Shown piece after piece: positions 51,387-61,465 of a stretch of 64,000 nt of DNA; positions within the stretch are counted from its first letter, which is position 1, and every line of letters starts with the position of its first letter. The DNA comes from JAQBDA01 sp963709875 (GTDB lineage Bacteria; Chloroflexota; Anaerolineae; Anaerolineales; UBA4823). The DNA lies in NCBI GenBank assembly GCA_963709875.1, contig CAVPYB010000001.1, forward strand, positions 62,001 to 126,000. Reading direction: 5' to 3'. The notes beneath the pieces were generated by a model. The model was not told the origin of the DNA, made no database searches, and was given only the letters and a program-made list of their open reading frames with translations. The position numbers and the translations under genes were made by a program.

Positions 51387-52980
51387 GCCCAAAGTAGTAG
51401 AGTCCCCTTTTACCAAAGTTAAAATGTCCCCTTTGAAAGGGAGACAAAAGTGGACGAACTACTGACAATGAGCAAAAAAGAACTGAACCGATTAGAGGTC
51501 ATGCAGCGGATCAAGGAGAAACGGCTGACACAGAAAGAAGCAGCCCGGATGCTGGGGCTCAGCGTGCGTCAGGTGAAGCGGCTATACAGTGCGTATCGCC
51601 AGCAAGGAGCAGTGGGACTGGTGAGCAAACGGCGCGGCAAGCCAAGCAATAATCGTTTGGATGTGCAAGTGGAGCAGCGAGGCGATCGACTTGATCCATG
51701 AACGCTACCGGGACTTTGGGCCGACGCTGGCACATGAGAAGCTGGTAGAAACACATGGGGTGAAGCTATCCGATGAGAGTGTGCGCAAGCTGATGATCGT
51801 GGAGGGGCTGTGGAAGCCGAAGAAAGCCAGGAAGGCGGAAGTGCACCAGCTACGAGAGCGGCGAGCCTGTTTTGGCGAGTTGGTATTGATTGACGGTTCA
51901 GAGCATGCCTGGTTCGAAGACCGAGGTCCGAAGTGTGTCTTGCTGGTGTTCATCGACGATGCCACCGGGCAGCTCTTGGAGCTGTTGTTTGTGCCCCAGG
52001 AGACCTTCTTTGCCTATTGCTTAGCTTCCCGGCATTACTTCGAGCGCTATGGCAAACCGCTGGCCTTCTACACCGACCGGCACGGCATTTTCCGGGTCAA
52101 TCAACCCCGCCCGCTAGGCCTGACCAGTGGACAAACCCAGTTTGGACGGGCGATGGAAGAGCTGGACATCCAAATCTTGTACGCCAGCACCCCGCAAGCC
52201 AAAGGACGGGTTGAACGCGCCAACCAGACCCTGCAGGATCGCCTGGTCAAGGAACTACGCCTGCGCGGCATCTCGGATATGGCAGCCGGCAATGCCTACT
52301 TGCCCGAGTTCCGGGAAGACTTCAACCGCCGTTTTGCGGTCGTCCCCCGCAGCAATCACGATGCCCACCGGCCTTTGCTGCCCACCGATAACCTGGATCG
52401 CATCCTCACCCACCAGGAGACACGCACCCTGACCAAGAACCTGACCGTGCACTACAACAATGTCATCTACCAGATCCAGACCCAGCGCCCATCCTATGCC
52501 ATGCAAAAGGCGCCGGTCACGGTATGCCAGAATGCCCAGGGAGAAGTCACCATTCTCTACAAAGACCGACCCCTCAATTACACCCTCTTTCTCAACCCCC
52601 AACGTCAGGCCCAAGTGGTGGACACCAAAACCCTCGATCGCCAGATCAGAACCCCCACGCCACCACCCGCCGACCACCCCTGGCGCCAATATGGGCGCCG
52701 CCTCAACGGCAAGCCCATCCCCAAGACCCCTCCCCATGGCGCAGACTAATTTGTGCCGGCTTTTGAGTTTTCCGCTTTCTGGCCAAAAACTGGGCAGAAT
52801 GCAATTGGGCAGAGTGTGCTCAACTCTGCCCAGTCTTCGGCTCTCGTGTCGGCGCTCCGGTTGCTCTCCAGCAGGGCCGTACCCTCCGCACGAGTGCCTT
52901 CAGTCTACCATATCCGGTTATTCTCCCCTGCCAAAGGGGACATCTCTACTTTGGAAATCAGGGGACATTTCTACTTTGGC
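51387..52980 (+). mobile_element. IS1202-type (ISNCY) insertion sequence, about 1.59 kb
   Basis: The ends form imperfect inverted repeats of about 49 bp (51387-51435 and 52932-52980). Each end holds two copies of a CCAAAGTAG-nn-ATGTCCCC-like word, so the end is itself a doubled binding site. One transposase gene lies inside. No clear target duplication is visible at the flanks. A hairpin (52806-52815 with 52823-52832) follows the transposase stop. Confidence 0.8.
51450..52749 (+). CDS. IS1202-type transposase, frame interrupted
   Basis: About 433 residues. The N-terminal HTH part (KKELNRLEVMQRIKEKRLTQKEAARMLGLSVRQVKRLYSAYRQQGAVGLVSKRRGKPSN) is joined, after a break near 51676, to the DDE core: GELVLIDGSEHAWFEDRG (first Asp), LAFYTDRHGIFRVN (second Asp) and QAKGRVERANQTLQDRLVKELR (Glu). 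The C-terminal domain follows. The three catalytic residues are present, so the element would be active apart from the one-base break. The ISNCY/IS1202 group has a single transposase ORF, so the break is probably not a programmed frameshift. Confidence 0.88.
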
Positions 52981-53133
52981 TTGACAGACCGAGTTTAGGC
53001 CTGGTTCGAACCATAAAAACAGGCACGTCCACTGGTGCTGCGTGGTATGATTGGGCGGAATACGACCTGCTTGAACCCTGCCGGGCAGCCTCACAGCTGC
53101 CCTGTTTCTGAACTAGAACTGAAAGAGGACCCT

Positions 53134-53964
53134 ATGAAACCGGTGGATGGTTTCATTTTCGATCTGGACGGCACGATCTATCTGGGGGAAAAGGCTCTCC
53201 CCGGCGCGGTGGACTGTATTGCTGGGCTGCGCGGGTTGGGAAAACGAATCCTGTTCATCAGCAACAAGCCTCTCGAGCCCGCCAGTGCTTATGCCGATAA
53301 GCTCAGCCGCCTGGAGATCCCGGCATCGGAAGACGATATCATCACATCAGCCTATGTTCTGGGCTACCATCTCTCTCACACTCACCCCGAGTTTCGCCTG
53401 TACGTTGTTGGCGAGCCGAACCTGATCGCCGAGCTGCGTGGTCATGGCTTGAATATCGTCGATGGGTTTTACGAACAGGACCCCAAAAGCGTCATCGACC
53501 CTGCCGGGATCGACGCCGTGGTGGTCGCCTTCGACCGCACGCTGGACTACCGCAAGCTCAACACAGCTTACCAGGCGCTGGTGCAGGGGGCGCGCTTCTT
53601 TTCGACCAATGCGGATAAGATCTGCCCCATGCCCGGAGGGGGCATCCCCGATGCCGGGGCGACGATTGCTGCCCTGGAGCATATCACCGGGCGGGAGGTC
53701 GAGCTGGTCGCCGGCAAACCGTCTAAGCTGGTGATGCAGGTCGCCTCGCAGCGCCTGGGCTTGCCGTCCGAGCGGATCATGATGGTGGGAGACAGATTGG
53801 AGACGGATATATACATGGGGCAGCAGTCCGGTATGCGGACTGCCGTCGTGCTCACCGGGGTGACAGGTCGCCAGGATATCCAGGGTCTGGCTTACCCCCC
53901 GGATTATGTGTTGGAAAATCTGGGAGAGCTGCTGGCGCTGGTGCGCAATGCGGCTAGACATTGA
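53134..53964 (+). CDS. HAD-IIA family sugar/glycerol phosphatase (AraL/NagD-like)
   Basis: 276 residues. HAD motif I is FDLDGTIYLG with Asp10 and Asp12, motif II is FISNK, motif III the Lys in AGKPSK, and motif IV GDRLETDIYMG. The C2 cap of NagD/AraL/phosphoglycolate phosphatases lies between. AGAGGAC precedes ATG 53134. The next gene, 31 bases on, is a glycerol-1-phosphate dehydrogenase. The same pair, araL-araM, occurs in Bacillus subtilis, where AraL removes phosphates from various sugar phosphates. Dephosphorylation of glycerol phosphate or a related by-product is a reasonable guess. Confidence 0.92.
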   Translation: MKPVDGFIFDLDGTIYLGEKALPGAVDCIAGLRGLGKRILFISNKPLEPASAYADKLSRLEIPASEDDIITSAYVLGYHLSHTHPEFRLYVVGEPNLIAELRGHGLNIVDGFYEQDPKSVIDPAGIDAVVVAFDRTLDYRKLNTAYQALVQGARFFSTNADKICPMPGGGIPDAGATIAALEHITGREVELVAGKPSKLVMQVASQRLGLPSERIMMVGDRLETDIYMGQQSGMRTAVVLTGVTGRQDIQGLAYPPDYVLENLGELLALVRNAARH

Positions 53965-53995
53965 TCATCGAAACACATAGAAAATGGAGGGCTTT

Positions 53996-55241
53996 ATGAG
54001 TGAGCGGCTGCCGGTATTTATTGGCAACCAGGCGTTGGCGGAATTTATCCGCTACTGCGGTCAGCGAAAGCTGCGGGACTTCCTGCTGGTAGCGGACCAG
54101 AACACGTACCAGGCTCTGGGTAAGGACGCGTATGAAGCGTTGGCGGCTCAGGGCTTCGACGTGGTTGCTGTGGTGCTCAAAGGCGAGGAAGTCCTGGCAA
54201 ACGAGCACTACCTGGTGCGGGTGCTGCTGAGCTACGACCTGAAGGAGAGGACCTTCCTGGCAGCCGGTTCCGGGACGATCACCGACATCACCCGCTTTGT
54301 CAGCCACCGCGTTGGCAGGGATTTCATCTCGCTGCCGACTGCCCCTTCTGTGGATGGCTTCACTTCGATCGGTGCACCGCTGGTAGTTGGCGGTTTGAAG
54401 CAGACCGTTGTCTGCCAGGCGCCGCGCGCCGTATTCGCCGACCTGCCGACCCTTGCAGCCGCTCCACGCCGTTTGATTGCTGCCGGTTTCGGTGATCTGG
54501 TGGGCAAATACCTGTCGATCGCAGATTGGAAGCTGGGTCATCTTTTGTGGGATGAGGTCATCGACGAAGACATCGCCGGTCGCATGCTGGGTGCGGCGCA
54601 GGACTGCGCCGGGCGCGTCAGGGATATCGCCGGGGGCTCGGTCGAGGGTGTCCGCCTGCTGATGGAAGGGCTGATCGAGGCCGGTTTTGGCATGCTCGAG
54701 TTTGGTAACACCTCTCCTGCTGGCGGCGCAGAGCACCATATTGCCCACTTATGGGAGATGATGATGCTCGCAGACCACCGCACAGCAGCCCTGCATGGTG
54801 CCAAAGTGGGCGTCGCTTCGGTCATCGCCGCCGGGTGGCATGCCGAGCTGAGAAAGATGTCGCGAGATCAGGCAGCAGGCCCGCCTGCGAAATGCTCGCC
54901 TGCCAGACCCACAGGAAGAGCAGACGAAAATCAGGTCGGTCTTCGGTCCTATCGCGGACGAGATCCTGCCCACCCAGACCGAGTTCATCAACATGAGTGG
55001 TAGTCGCTTTGAGGCGCTGAAAGAACGCATCCTGGAGCAATGGGAGCAGGTGCAGTCAATCGCAGCCGGTGTGCCCGCGCCTGATGAGCTCTCCAGCTGG
55101 CTAAGGATGGTCGCCGGACCGGTCAGCCCGACCGATCTGAAGCTGAAGCCCGAAGAGGTACAAGTTGCCCTGGATTACAGCCACTATATGCGCAAGCGCT
55201 TCACGATTAACAAGCTGCGCATCTTGTTGGGTATCACCTGA
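53996..55241 (+). CDS. Glycerol-1-phosphate dehydrogenase (AraM/EgsA-like), frame interrupted
   Basis: About 414 residues. The N-terminal Rossmann part has VADQNTYQALG and the NAD-binding AAGSGTITDITRFVSHRVGRDFISLPTAPSVDGFTSIGAPL, typical of EgsA. The metal ligands fit GFGDLVGKYLSIADWKLGH (Asp) and GGAEHHIAHLWEM with HRTAALHGAKVGVAS (His residues). After a break near 54882 the third frame continues (EEQTKIRSVFGPIADEILPTQTEFINMSGSRF) to 55241. The enzyme makes glycerol-1-phosphate, the backbone of archaeal lipids. ATG 53996 has GGAGGG upstream; ATG 53984 is the alternative. Confidence 0.9.
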
Positions 55242-55304
55242 TCCGGACAATTGACATGTGCTGAGACATGATTTCGTGTTCCTCTTTTGGGATCTTGGGG
55301 TGGA

Positions 55305-55333
55305 TTGCATTGCATACTTCTGCGTGGTAGAAT
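55305..55333 (+). promoter_or_regulatory. Promoter of pdxST
   Basis: TTGCAT (55305-55310), a 17-bp spacer and TAGAAT (55328-55333). Confidence 0.55.
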
Positions 55334-55344
55334 GATTGTAAAAT

Positions 55345-55361
55345 GGGTCTGAATTAGACCC
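55345..55361. promoter_or_regulatory. Palindrome in the pdxS leader
   Basis: GGGTCT-GAATT-AGACCC, perfect 6-bp arms, lies at the expected transcription start and ends 1 base before the AGGAGGT ribosome-binding site. It could be an operator or an RNA hairpin affecting translation. Confidence 0.45.
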
Positions 55362-55375
55362 AGGAGGTCGGTTTT

Positions 55376-56263
55376 ATGGAACAACAGATAGCTACTTTTG
55401 CGGTTAAGAAAGGGCTGGCTCAGATGTTGAAAGGCGGCGTGATCATGGATGTGGTCACTCCCGAGCATGCCCGGATTGCAGAGGATGCTGGCGCCGTAGC
55501 GGTCATGGCTTTGGAACGTGTACCAGCGGATATCCGCGCTCACGGTGGTGTAGCGCGCATGAGCGACCCAGAGCTGATCCTGCAGATCATGGACGCCGTC
55601 TCTATCCCCGTGATGGCTAAGTGCCGTATCGGGCACTTTGTCGAGGCGCAGGTCTTGGAAGCGATTGGTGTGGACTACGTGGACGAATCCGAGGTGCTCA
55701 CTCCTGCTGATGAGTCACATCATATCAACAAGCACGCCTTCAAGGTCCCCTTCGTTTGCGGCTGCCGCAACCTAGGGGAAGCGCTGCGCCGGATCGGCGA
55801 AGGCGCGGCCATGATCCGCACCAAGGGTGAAGCCGGGACCGGGGATGTGGTCGAGGCGGTACGCCATGCCCGCTCGGTCTTGGGCGAGATCCGCCGCCTG
55901 CAGAATATGCCGGAGGATGAGCTGATGTCTTACTCAAAAGATATCGGTGCGCCGTACGATCTGGTCTTGGAGACGCGCGAGTTGGGACGCCTGCCGGTGG
56001 TCAACTTTGCCGCCGGTGGTGTGGCGACCCCGGCAGATGCAGCTTTGATGATGCAGCTGGGTGTCGACGGTGTCTTTGTCGGTTCGGGAATATTCAAATC
56101 CGGCACGCCGGCCCAGCGGGCGGCAGCCATCGTGAAGGCAGTGACCCACTTCAACGACCCGTACATTCTGGCGGAAGTCAGCCGCAATCTCGGCGAGCCG
56201 ATGGTCGGTCGCCAGATATCGAGCATCCCGGAGGCAGAGCTGATCGCCGGGCGAGGCTGGTAG
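55376..56263 (+). CDS. pdxS: Pyridoxal 5'-phosphate synthase subunit PdxS
   Basis: 295 residues, full length and highly conserved. The active-site residues are visible: Asp in GGVIMDVVTPEHARIAEDAGA, the lysine of PVMAKCRIGHFVEAQ, and the second lysine of MIRTKGEAGTG. The phosphate loop AAGGVATPADAALMMQLGVDGVFVGSGIF closes the barrel. With ribose-5-phosphate, glyceraldehyde-3-phosphate and ammonia from PdxT it makes PLP. AGGAGGT at 55362-55368 precedes ATG 55376. pdxT follows after 26 bases. Confidence 0.98.
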   Translation: MEQQIATFAVKKGLAQMLKGGVIMDVVTPEHARIAEDAGAVAVMALERVPADIRAHGGVARMSDPELILQIMDAVSIPVMAKCRIGHFVEAQVLEAIGVDYVDESEVLTPADESHHINKHAFKVPFVCGCRNLGEALRRIGEGAAMIRTKGEAGTGDVVEAVRHARSVLGEIRRLQNMPEDELMSYSKDIGAPYDLVLETRELGRLPVVNFAAGGVATPADAALMMQLGVDGVFVGSGIFKSGTPAQRAAAIVKAVTHFNDPYILAEVSRNLGEPMVGRQISSIPEAELIAGRGW

Positions 56264-56289
56264 GCCCCAGTCGGCGGGCATTGTGGGTT

Positions 56290-56904
56290 ATGAAGATCGG
56301 GGTGCTGGCCCTGCAGGGAGACTTTGCTGAACACCAGGTCATGCTGCAGAACCTGGGTGTGGAGGTGGTTGAAGTCCGCCTGCCAGAGCAGTTGCAGGAT
56401 TTGGATGGGCTGATCATCCCTGGCGGCGAGTCCACCACCATCGGCAAGCTGGCGGAGGATTACGGTCTCATCGAGCCGCTGCGCCGCTTTGGGATGCAGA
56501 AAGCGATCTGGGGCACCTGTGCGGGTGCGATCTTCCTCTCGAAGGATGCCCGGCGCAAGCAGCCGCTGCTCGGATTGATGGATATCAAAGTGGAGCGCAA
56601 CGCCTTTGGGCGCCAGATCGCCAGCTTTGAGATCGAGCTGCACGTACCGGCGCTGTCTGAAGTGGATGGTGAAGCACGCCCGTACCATGCCGTGTTCATC
56701 CGCGCCCCACTGATAGAATCCGTGCAGGGGGAGGCACAGGTATTGGCTACTCTGGAAGATGGTCGTATTGTGGCCGCCCGGCAGGATCGCCTGCTGGCAA
56801 CATCTTTCCATCCTGAACTGACCGGCGATGATCGCTTCCATCGCTATTTCTTACAGTTGGTGGGGTCCGGCGAAGCTGCCGCTGACGTTGTTGCTGTCGG
56901 GTGA
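56290..56904 (+). CDS. pdxT: Pyridoxal 5'-phosphate synthase glutaminase subunit PdxT
   Basis: 204 residues. Class I glutaminase triad: Cys in GTCAGAIFL, and His and Glu in SFHPEL. The GLIIPGGESTTIGKLAE segment forms the oxyanion region. It feeds ammonia to PdxS. An in-frame TTG lies at 56281, but ATG 56290 (MKIGVLALQGDFAEH) is the canonical N-terminus. Confidence 0.97.
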   Translation: MKIGVLALQGDFAEHQVMLQNLGVEVVEVRLPEQLQDLDGLIIPGGESTTIGKLAEDYGLIEPLRRFGMQKAIWGTCAGAIFLSKDARRKQPLLGLMDIKVERNAFGRQIASFEIELHVPALSEVDGEARPYHAVFIRAPLIESVQGEAQVLATLEDGRIVAARQDRLLATSFHPELTGDDRFHRYFLQLVGSGEAAADVVAVG

Positions 56905-56945
56905 TATTGTGCGTTGGAGTACCTGTCTGTGAGCCTGACATACGG

Positions 56946-57922
56946 ATGAGCATTCGACCCCTGGACTGGCGCGATATACCCGCTCTGCACCGTTACCGGA
57001 AGCAAAGTGTGTTCCTGAACAGTGCGCTGCTGCTCACGCGCGGCGCGCATTTGTTCGCGGGATCGACTGCTGTCGTACCTGGCGCCGGCTTCCGGTATCT
57101 TTACCAGTGTTAGCACCAACAACCATGATACAAAACATAATCTCATCGGGCAGGTCATGCATCTGCAGGCATCTCAAACCGCCCAACTGACCTTCCTGAT
57201 GCCTGAAGTGGCGCTGGAATCTACCTCCCTCCCCGATCTCCTGGACCATTTGTCGGTGCAGGTGATCGAGCATGGCGCGTTTCGTCTGCTGGTTGAGGTC
57301 GACGAACGCAGCCGGGCATACGAATCCTTGCGCAGCACCAGTTTCTCTATCTATGCCCGACAACGAGTTTGGCGCATCCCCGAACCTGACCTCCGGGCAG
57401 GAGCTACCCGTATCCTGGCAGGTTGCCTCCGAGCAGGATTTGATCCCGGTGAGGTCCCTGTATACCAACACCGTGCCGGGTCTGGTGCAGCAGGTAGAGC
57501 CCTTTCCGGTGGAACGCTTGAATGGGATGGTATTCCGCCAGGGTGAGGACGTGCTGGCATACATCGAGCTCAAATACGGGCACCGCGGCATATTCGCCCA
57601 GCCATTCATTGATCCAGATGCCGAGCACCTTGTTCCCGGTTTGTGGGATCTGCTGCCTCAGGTGCCGCATCGCCGTTCTCGCCCGGTATATTTGTGCATC
57701 CGCTCGTATAATTCCTGGCTGGAGTCTTCGCTGGAAGATTTCGGCGCCGAGACCGGACCGCTCCAGGCGGTGATGGTCAAACATCTGGCAGTGCCTCAGA
57801 AAGCTGTGCGCACATTTGCCTTACCTGCCCTCGAGGGTGGGCATCCGGAGGTTACTGCGCCGATCTCACAATCTCGCCTGGTTCAGAATGGGGTGTCACA
57901 AACGGAAAATAATGGGTATTGA
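56946..57922 (+). CDS. GNAT-like protein, frame interrupted twice
   Basis: About 325 residues in three frames. It begins MSIRPLDWRDIPALHRYRKQ, typical of GNAT-related proteins, runs to about 57060, continues in the second frame (LLSYLAPASGIFTSVS, AQLTFLMPE, EHGAFRLLVEVDERSRAYESLRSTSFSIYARQRVW), breaks again near 57385, and ends in the third frame (TSGQELPVSWQVASEQDLIPVRSLYTNTVPGLVQQVEP ... YGHRGIFAQPFIDPDAEHLVPGLWDLL). The pattern of two linked half-domains is seen in Anaerolineae hypothetical proteins. Both breaks look like single-base indels. Function unknown; it follows pdxT by 41 bases. Confidence 0.65.
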
Positions 57923-57987
57923 ACTTATGCAGCTCAGGGGAAAAAGCTACCCGATATCACACCGGCTGCAGAACTCTTAGGATATAT

Positions 57988-59617
57988 ATGTCACAACGAA
58001 AGATAACCGATGATTTGCAGGCGCTGCTGGATGTGCTCCCGGCAGAGGTTCAGGGGGCGGTTAATCAAGCGGATGATTTTGATAACCTGTTAGAGATCAT
58101 CCTGGATCTGGGGCGCGTGCCCGACGGCGCGCTTCGTCGACCGTGAAGTGGTGCTGATCCAGAAAGAAGTCAGCCATGAGCAAATTGCCTTTGTGGTCGA
58201 GCGCATCGGCGAGTTCGACGCCGATAACCGGGCCGGGTTGGAACGTACGCTGCACCGCATCGCCGCCATCCGCAACCGGCGCGGCCATATTGTCGGGCTG
58301 ACCTGCCGCGTCGGGCGGGCTGTCTACGGGACAACCGATATCATCAAAGACCTGATCGAGAGCGGGAAGAACCTGCTGCTCTTGGGCAGACCGGGAATTG
58401 GGAAAACCACCATGCTGCGCGAGGCCGCCCGCATCCTGGCGGAGACGAAGCGGGTGGTGATTGTGGACACTTCCAATGAGATTGGTGGTGATGGAGACGT
58501 GCCGCACCCGGCGGTGGGTCGTGCCAGGAGGATGCAGGTTGCCAAGCCCTCCCTGCAGCACGAAGTGATGATCGAAGCGGTGGAAAACCACAACCCGGAA
58601 GCGATCGTGATCGATGAGATCGGGCGTGAGCTGGAGGCCGCAGCCGCGCGCACGATCGCTGAACGCGGCGTCCAGCTGATCGGCACCGCGCACGGCAATA
58701 CGCTGGAGAACCTGCTGCTCAACCCTACCCTGTCCGATCTGGTGGGCGGCATCGAGTCGGTCACCCTGTCGGACGAGGAAGCACGCCGGCGGGGCACGCA
58801 GAAGACAGTTTTGGAGCGGCGCGCTCCTCCCACCTTCGACGTGCTGATCGAGATCCAGAACCGCGACCGCTTAGCGGTGCACCCCGAGGTCTTGGCTGCG
58901 GTGGACGCCTTACTGCGCGGCTATCCCCTGCCGCCCGAGATACGCTCGCGCGACGAGAGCGGGTTTCACATCGAGCGTCCTGCTGCCGCCCCACGCCCCA
59001 CGCAGGCTGGGCGTTCCCAACCGGGGTACCAGCAGACGACCAACAACGGGCAAGCAGACCAGGACACACGCCTGGGGCAAGCCGATGCTGCCTCCCAATC
59101 AACTTCCCGCTTTTTCCAGGACCCTGGCGCTGTTCCTGGGCGCAACCAGCTCCAGACGATCCGCATCTATCCATACGGCGTAGCCCGAAACCGTTTGATG
59201 CAGTCGATCAAACGGCTGCGTGTGCCGGCTGTGGTGGTCAATGAACCGGGTCAGGCCGATGTGCTGGTAACGCTGCGCTCCTATTATCGCAAGCGCCAGC
59301 GTACCATCATCGATTCAGAAAACCGGGGCATGCCGATCTATGTGCTGCGCGCCAACACCATCAACCAGATGCAGCAGTTCCTCAGTGACCTGTTCAACCT
59401 GTCGGTGTACGCGTACGACGAGCAGGGAGAGGATATGGTGCGCAGCGAAACCCGGGCGGCAATTGAGGCGGTCCTGAACGGCGAGCGCTGGGTGGAGCTG
59501 CAGCCGGCCTCTTCTTCGGTGCGTCGCCTGCAGCACCAGATGGCCCGCCAGGCCAACCTGGCTTCGCATTCCTATGGAAAAGAGCCCTACCGTCGAGTGC
59601 GAATTTTCAGGGAGTGA
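57988..59617 (+). CDS. Ycf45-like AAA ATPase with C-terminal R3H domain, frame interrupted
   Basis: About 543 residues. A short N-terminal helical region (QALLDVLPAEVQGAVNQADD) joins after a break near 58123 to a SpoIIIAA/Ycf45-like ATPase: Walker A LLGRPGIGKTTMLREAAR, VVIVDTSNEIGGDGDVPHPAVGRARRMQV, Walker B EAIVIDEIGRELEAAAARTIAERGVQLIGTAHGN. A Gln/Ala-rich linker (about 280-340) leads to a nucleic-acid-binding part ending in an R3H-type motif (SSVRRLQHQMARQANLASHSYG). Homologues occur in cyanobacteria and plastids as Ycf45. A role in RNA or single-stranded DNA handling is inferred from R3H. tmk follows directly. Confidence 0.88.
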
Positions 59618-59643
59618 GGCCGGGAAGCGCCTGCCGCAGAGCG

Positions 59644-60267
59644 ATGTTTATTACCTTCGAGGGATCAGAGGGGAGTGGAAAATCCTCCCAGCAGGCGCAG
59701 CTTGCCGAATACCTGGCTGCGCAGGGCTACCCGATTCTGGCAACCCGCGAGCCTGGTGGCACGCCCATCGGCGAGCAGGTGCGCGCCATCCTCTCCGACC
59801 TGGAACATACCGCCCTGCACCCGCGTGCTGAAATCCTGCTTTTCCAGTCCTCACGCGCCCAGCTTGTAGAACAGGTCATCCGCCCGCACCTGGAGGAAGG
59901 GTATGTGGTCTTGTGCGATCGCTATGCCGACTCCACCATCGCCTACCAGGGCTATGGCTACCAGCTGGTCGACCTGGACCTGCTGCGCACGATTGTGGAT
60001 TTCGCTACCGGGGGGCTGAAGCCGCAGCTGACCTTGATGCTGGATGTGGATGTAGAGGAGGGCTTGCGCCGGCGTGCCCGGGGGGGTGAATGGAATCGCC
60101 TGGACACCTACGATCTGGATTTCTACCAGCGCGTGCGTCAGGGCTACCTGGAGATGGCCCGCGCTGAGCCTGAGAGGTGGGTGCTGATCGACGCCGGAAA
60201 ACCGCCTGATGAGGTCCAGGCAGCTATCCGGGCTGTGGTTCAGGAAAGGTTAAAGGAACTGGTTTAG
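59644..60267 (+). CDS. tmk: Thymidylate kinase
   Basis: 207 residues. The P-loop is FEGSEGSGKSSQ, the DRX motif is CDRYADSTIAYQGYG, and REPGGTPIGEQVR is the dTMP-binding stretch. The LID lacks the extended Arg-rich loop of type I enzymes (LRRRARGGEWNRLD). It converts dTMP to dTDP. An in-frame GTG at 59614 overlaps the upstream stop as GTGA, but the family begins at ATG 59644 (MFITFEG). Confidence 0.97.
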   Translation: MFITFEGSEGSGKSSQQAQLAEYLAAQGYPILATREPGGTPIGEQVRAILSDLEHTALHPRAEILLFQSSRAQLVEQVIRPHLEEGYVVLCDRYADSTIAYQGYGYQLVDLDLLRTIVDFATGGLKPQLTLMLDVDVEEGLRRRARGGEWNRLDTYDLDFYQRVRQGYLEMARAEPERWVLIDAGKPPDEVQAAIRAVVQERLKELV

Positions 60268-60332
60268 AGCGGGCGCAGTTTAAACATGGTTAGGGATGTG
60301 AGACTCCCTAAAATCATTCAGGGCTGCCGTCC

Positions 60333-60737
60333 CTAGAAATCGTCCATGCCTCCGAAGCCGCCCGGGGAACCATCGGCGTCCCCGCCCAGGTCTGGGATCG
60401 CCTCTTCGATCTCCTCCGGACTCTGACCGGATTCCAGGCGGTCGATCACTTCATCGAACTCGGGTCCCATGTCCTCGCCCATCTCACGGCTCATCTGGCG
60501 CATCATACGCCCCAGCGCCTGCGGGTCCTCATCCAGCCCTTCCAGGCTGCTTGGATCAGCCATAGACTCCATCCGGCTCTCTTCAGAGCGCGCGACGCGC
60601 ACCCGGGTGATCCGCCGCCGTACATTGGTGCTGTTGCAGTGCGGGCAGTGGACGGGTTTGCTCCCATATTCGCTGTAGCTGAGGAATACCTCGAATCTTT
60701 TTTTACAGTCCAAACAGATATGTGGGTAATATGGCAT
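60333..60737 (-). CDS. FmdB-type zinc ribbon protein
   Basis: 134 residues. An N-terminal zinc ribbon, MPYYPHICLDCKKRFEVFLSYSE and HCPHCNSTNVRRRITRVRV, gives four cysteines (CxxC twice). An acidic, Met/Gly-rich tail follows (GRMMRQMSREMGEDMGPEFDEVIDRLESGQSPEEIEEAIPDL). FmdB-like proteins are proposed regulators; this longer form with an acidic tail is common in Chloroflexota. ATG 60737 has GGGAG 6 bases upstream; an in-frame ATG lies at 60788. Convergent with tmk. Confidence 0.9.
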   Translation of the reverse strand: MPYYPHICLDCKKRFEVFLSYSEYGSKPVHCPHCNSTNVRRRITRVRVARSEESRMESMADPSSLEGLDEDPQALGRMMRQMSREMGEDMGPEFDEVIDRLESGQSPEEIEEAIPDLGGDADGSPGGFGGMDDF

Positions 60738-60824
60738 AATATCTCCCGACGATGTGCAAATCGCCGGTAGCATCTTTATAGCATGCAAATTCTATAACGG
60801 CGATTTGCCAGGGTGTTTAGGAAT

Positions 60825-60830
60825 TATAAT
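60825..60830 (+). promoter_or_regulatory. -10 box for a near-leaderless gmk transcript
   Basis: A perfect TATAAT ends 9 bases before ATG 60840, with TTGCCA at 60805-60810 (spacer 14, short). Confidence 0.5.
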
Positions 60831-60839
60831 CAAAAAACT

Positions 60840-61465
60840 ATGACTGATTCAATCGATGAAATAACACAAACCAGCCAGCCCTTGATGATCGTGATCTCCG
60901 GGCCATCCGGTGCAGGGAAAGACAGCGTCATCCAGCGCATGAAGGAACGCAATACTTCAATGCACTTTGTCGTCACTGCCACCACCCGCCCCGCCCGACC
61001 GGAAGAGCAGCATGGTGTGGATTACTTCTTTGTCTCCCATGATGAGTTTGCCAGGATGATCGAGCAGGACGAATTGCTGGAACACGCTATTGTTTATAAC
61101 GATTATAAAGGCATCCCCAAGCAGCAGGTGCGCGACGCGCTGGCGAGCGGCAAAGATGTCATCTTACGGGTGGATGTCCAGGGCGCTGCCACCATCCGTA
61201 AAAAAGCCCCCAAGGCACTGTTTATTTTTATCACGATCGAAAGCGAGGCAGAGCTGATCACGCGATTGGAGGCACGTAAGACAGAGACCCCAGAGGGGCT
61301 GAAGCTTCGCATCGCCACTGCTCGCCAGGAGATGAAGCGCATGGTAGAGTTCGATTACGTCGTTTTGAATAAGGAAAACGAGCTGGATGAGACGGTCGAA
61401 CTCGATCCTGGCGATAATCCGGGCAGAACACCTGCCGCGTGCACAAAACAAAGGTTACATTATGA
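60840..61465 (+). CDS. gmk: Guanylate kinase, frame interrupted near the C-terminus
   Basis: About 208 residues. The P-loop is ISGPSGAGKDSV (Asp in place of the usual Ser/Thr), then TTRPARPEEQHGVDYFFVSHDEF and the LEARKTETPEGLKLRIATARQEM lid region. Near the end the frame slips twice: at about 61396 (to ILAIIRAEHL in another frame) and at about 61432 (to RVHKTKVTL). That gives a normal C-terminus and a TGA at 61463-61465 that overlaps the rhomboid ATG as ATGA. The essential role in GMP to GDP conversion argues that both slips are sequence errors. A GTG at 60813 is an alternative start, but the TATAAT placement favours ATG 60840. Confidence 0.93.
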
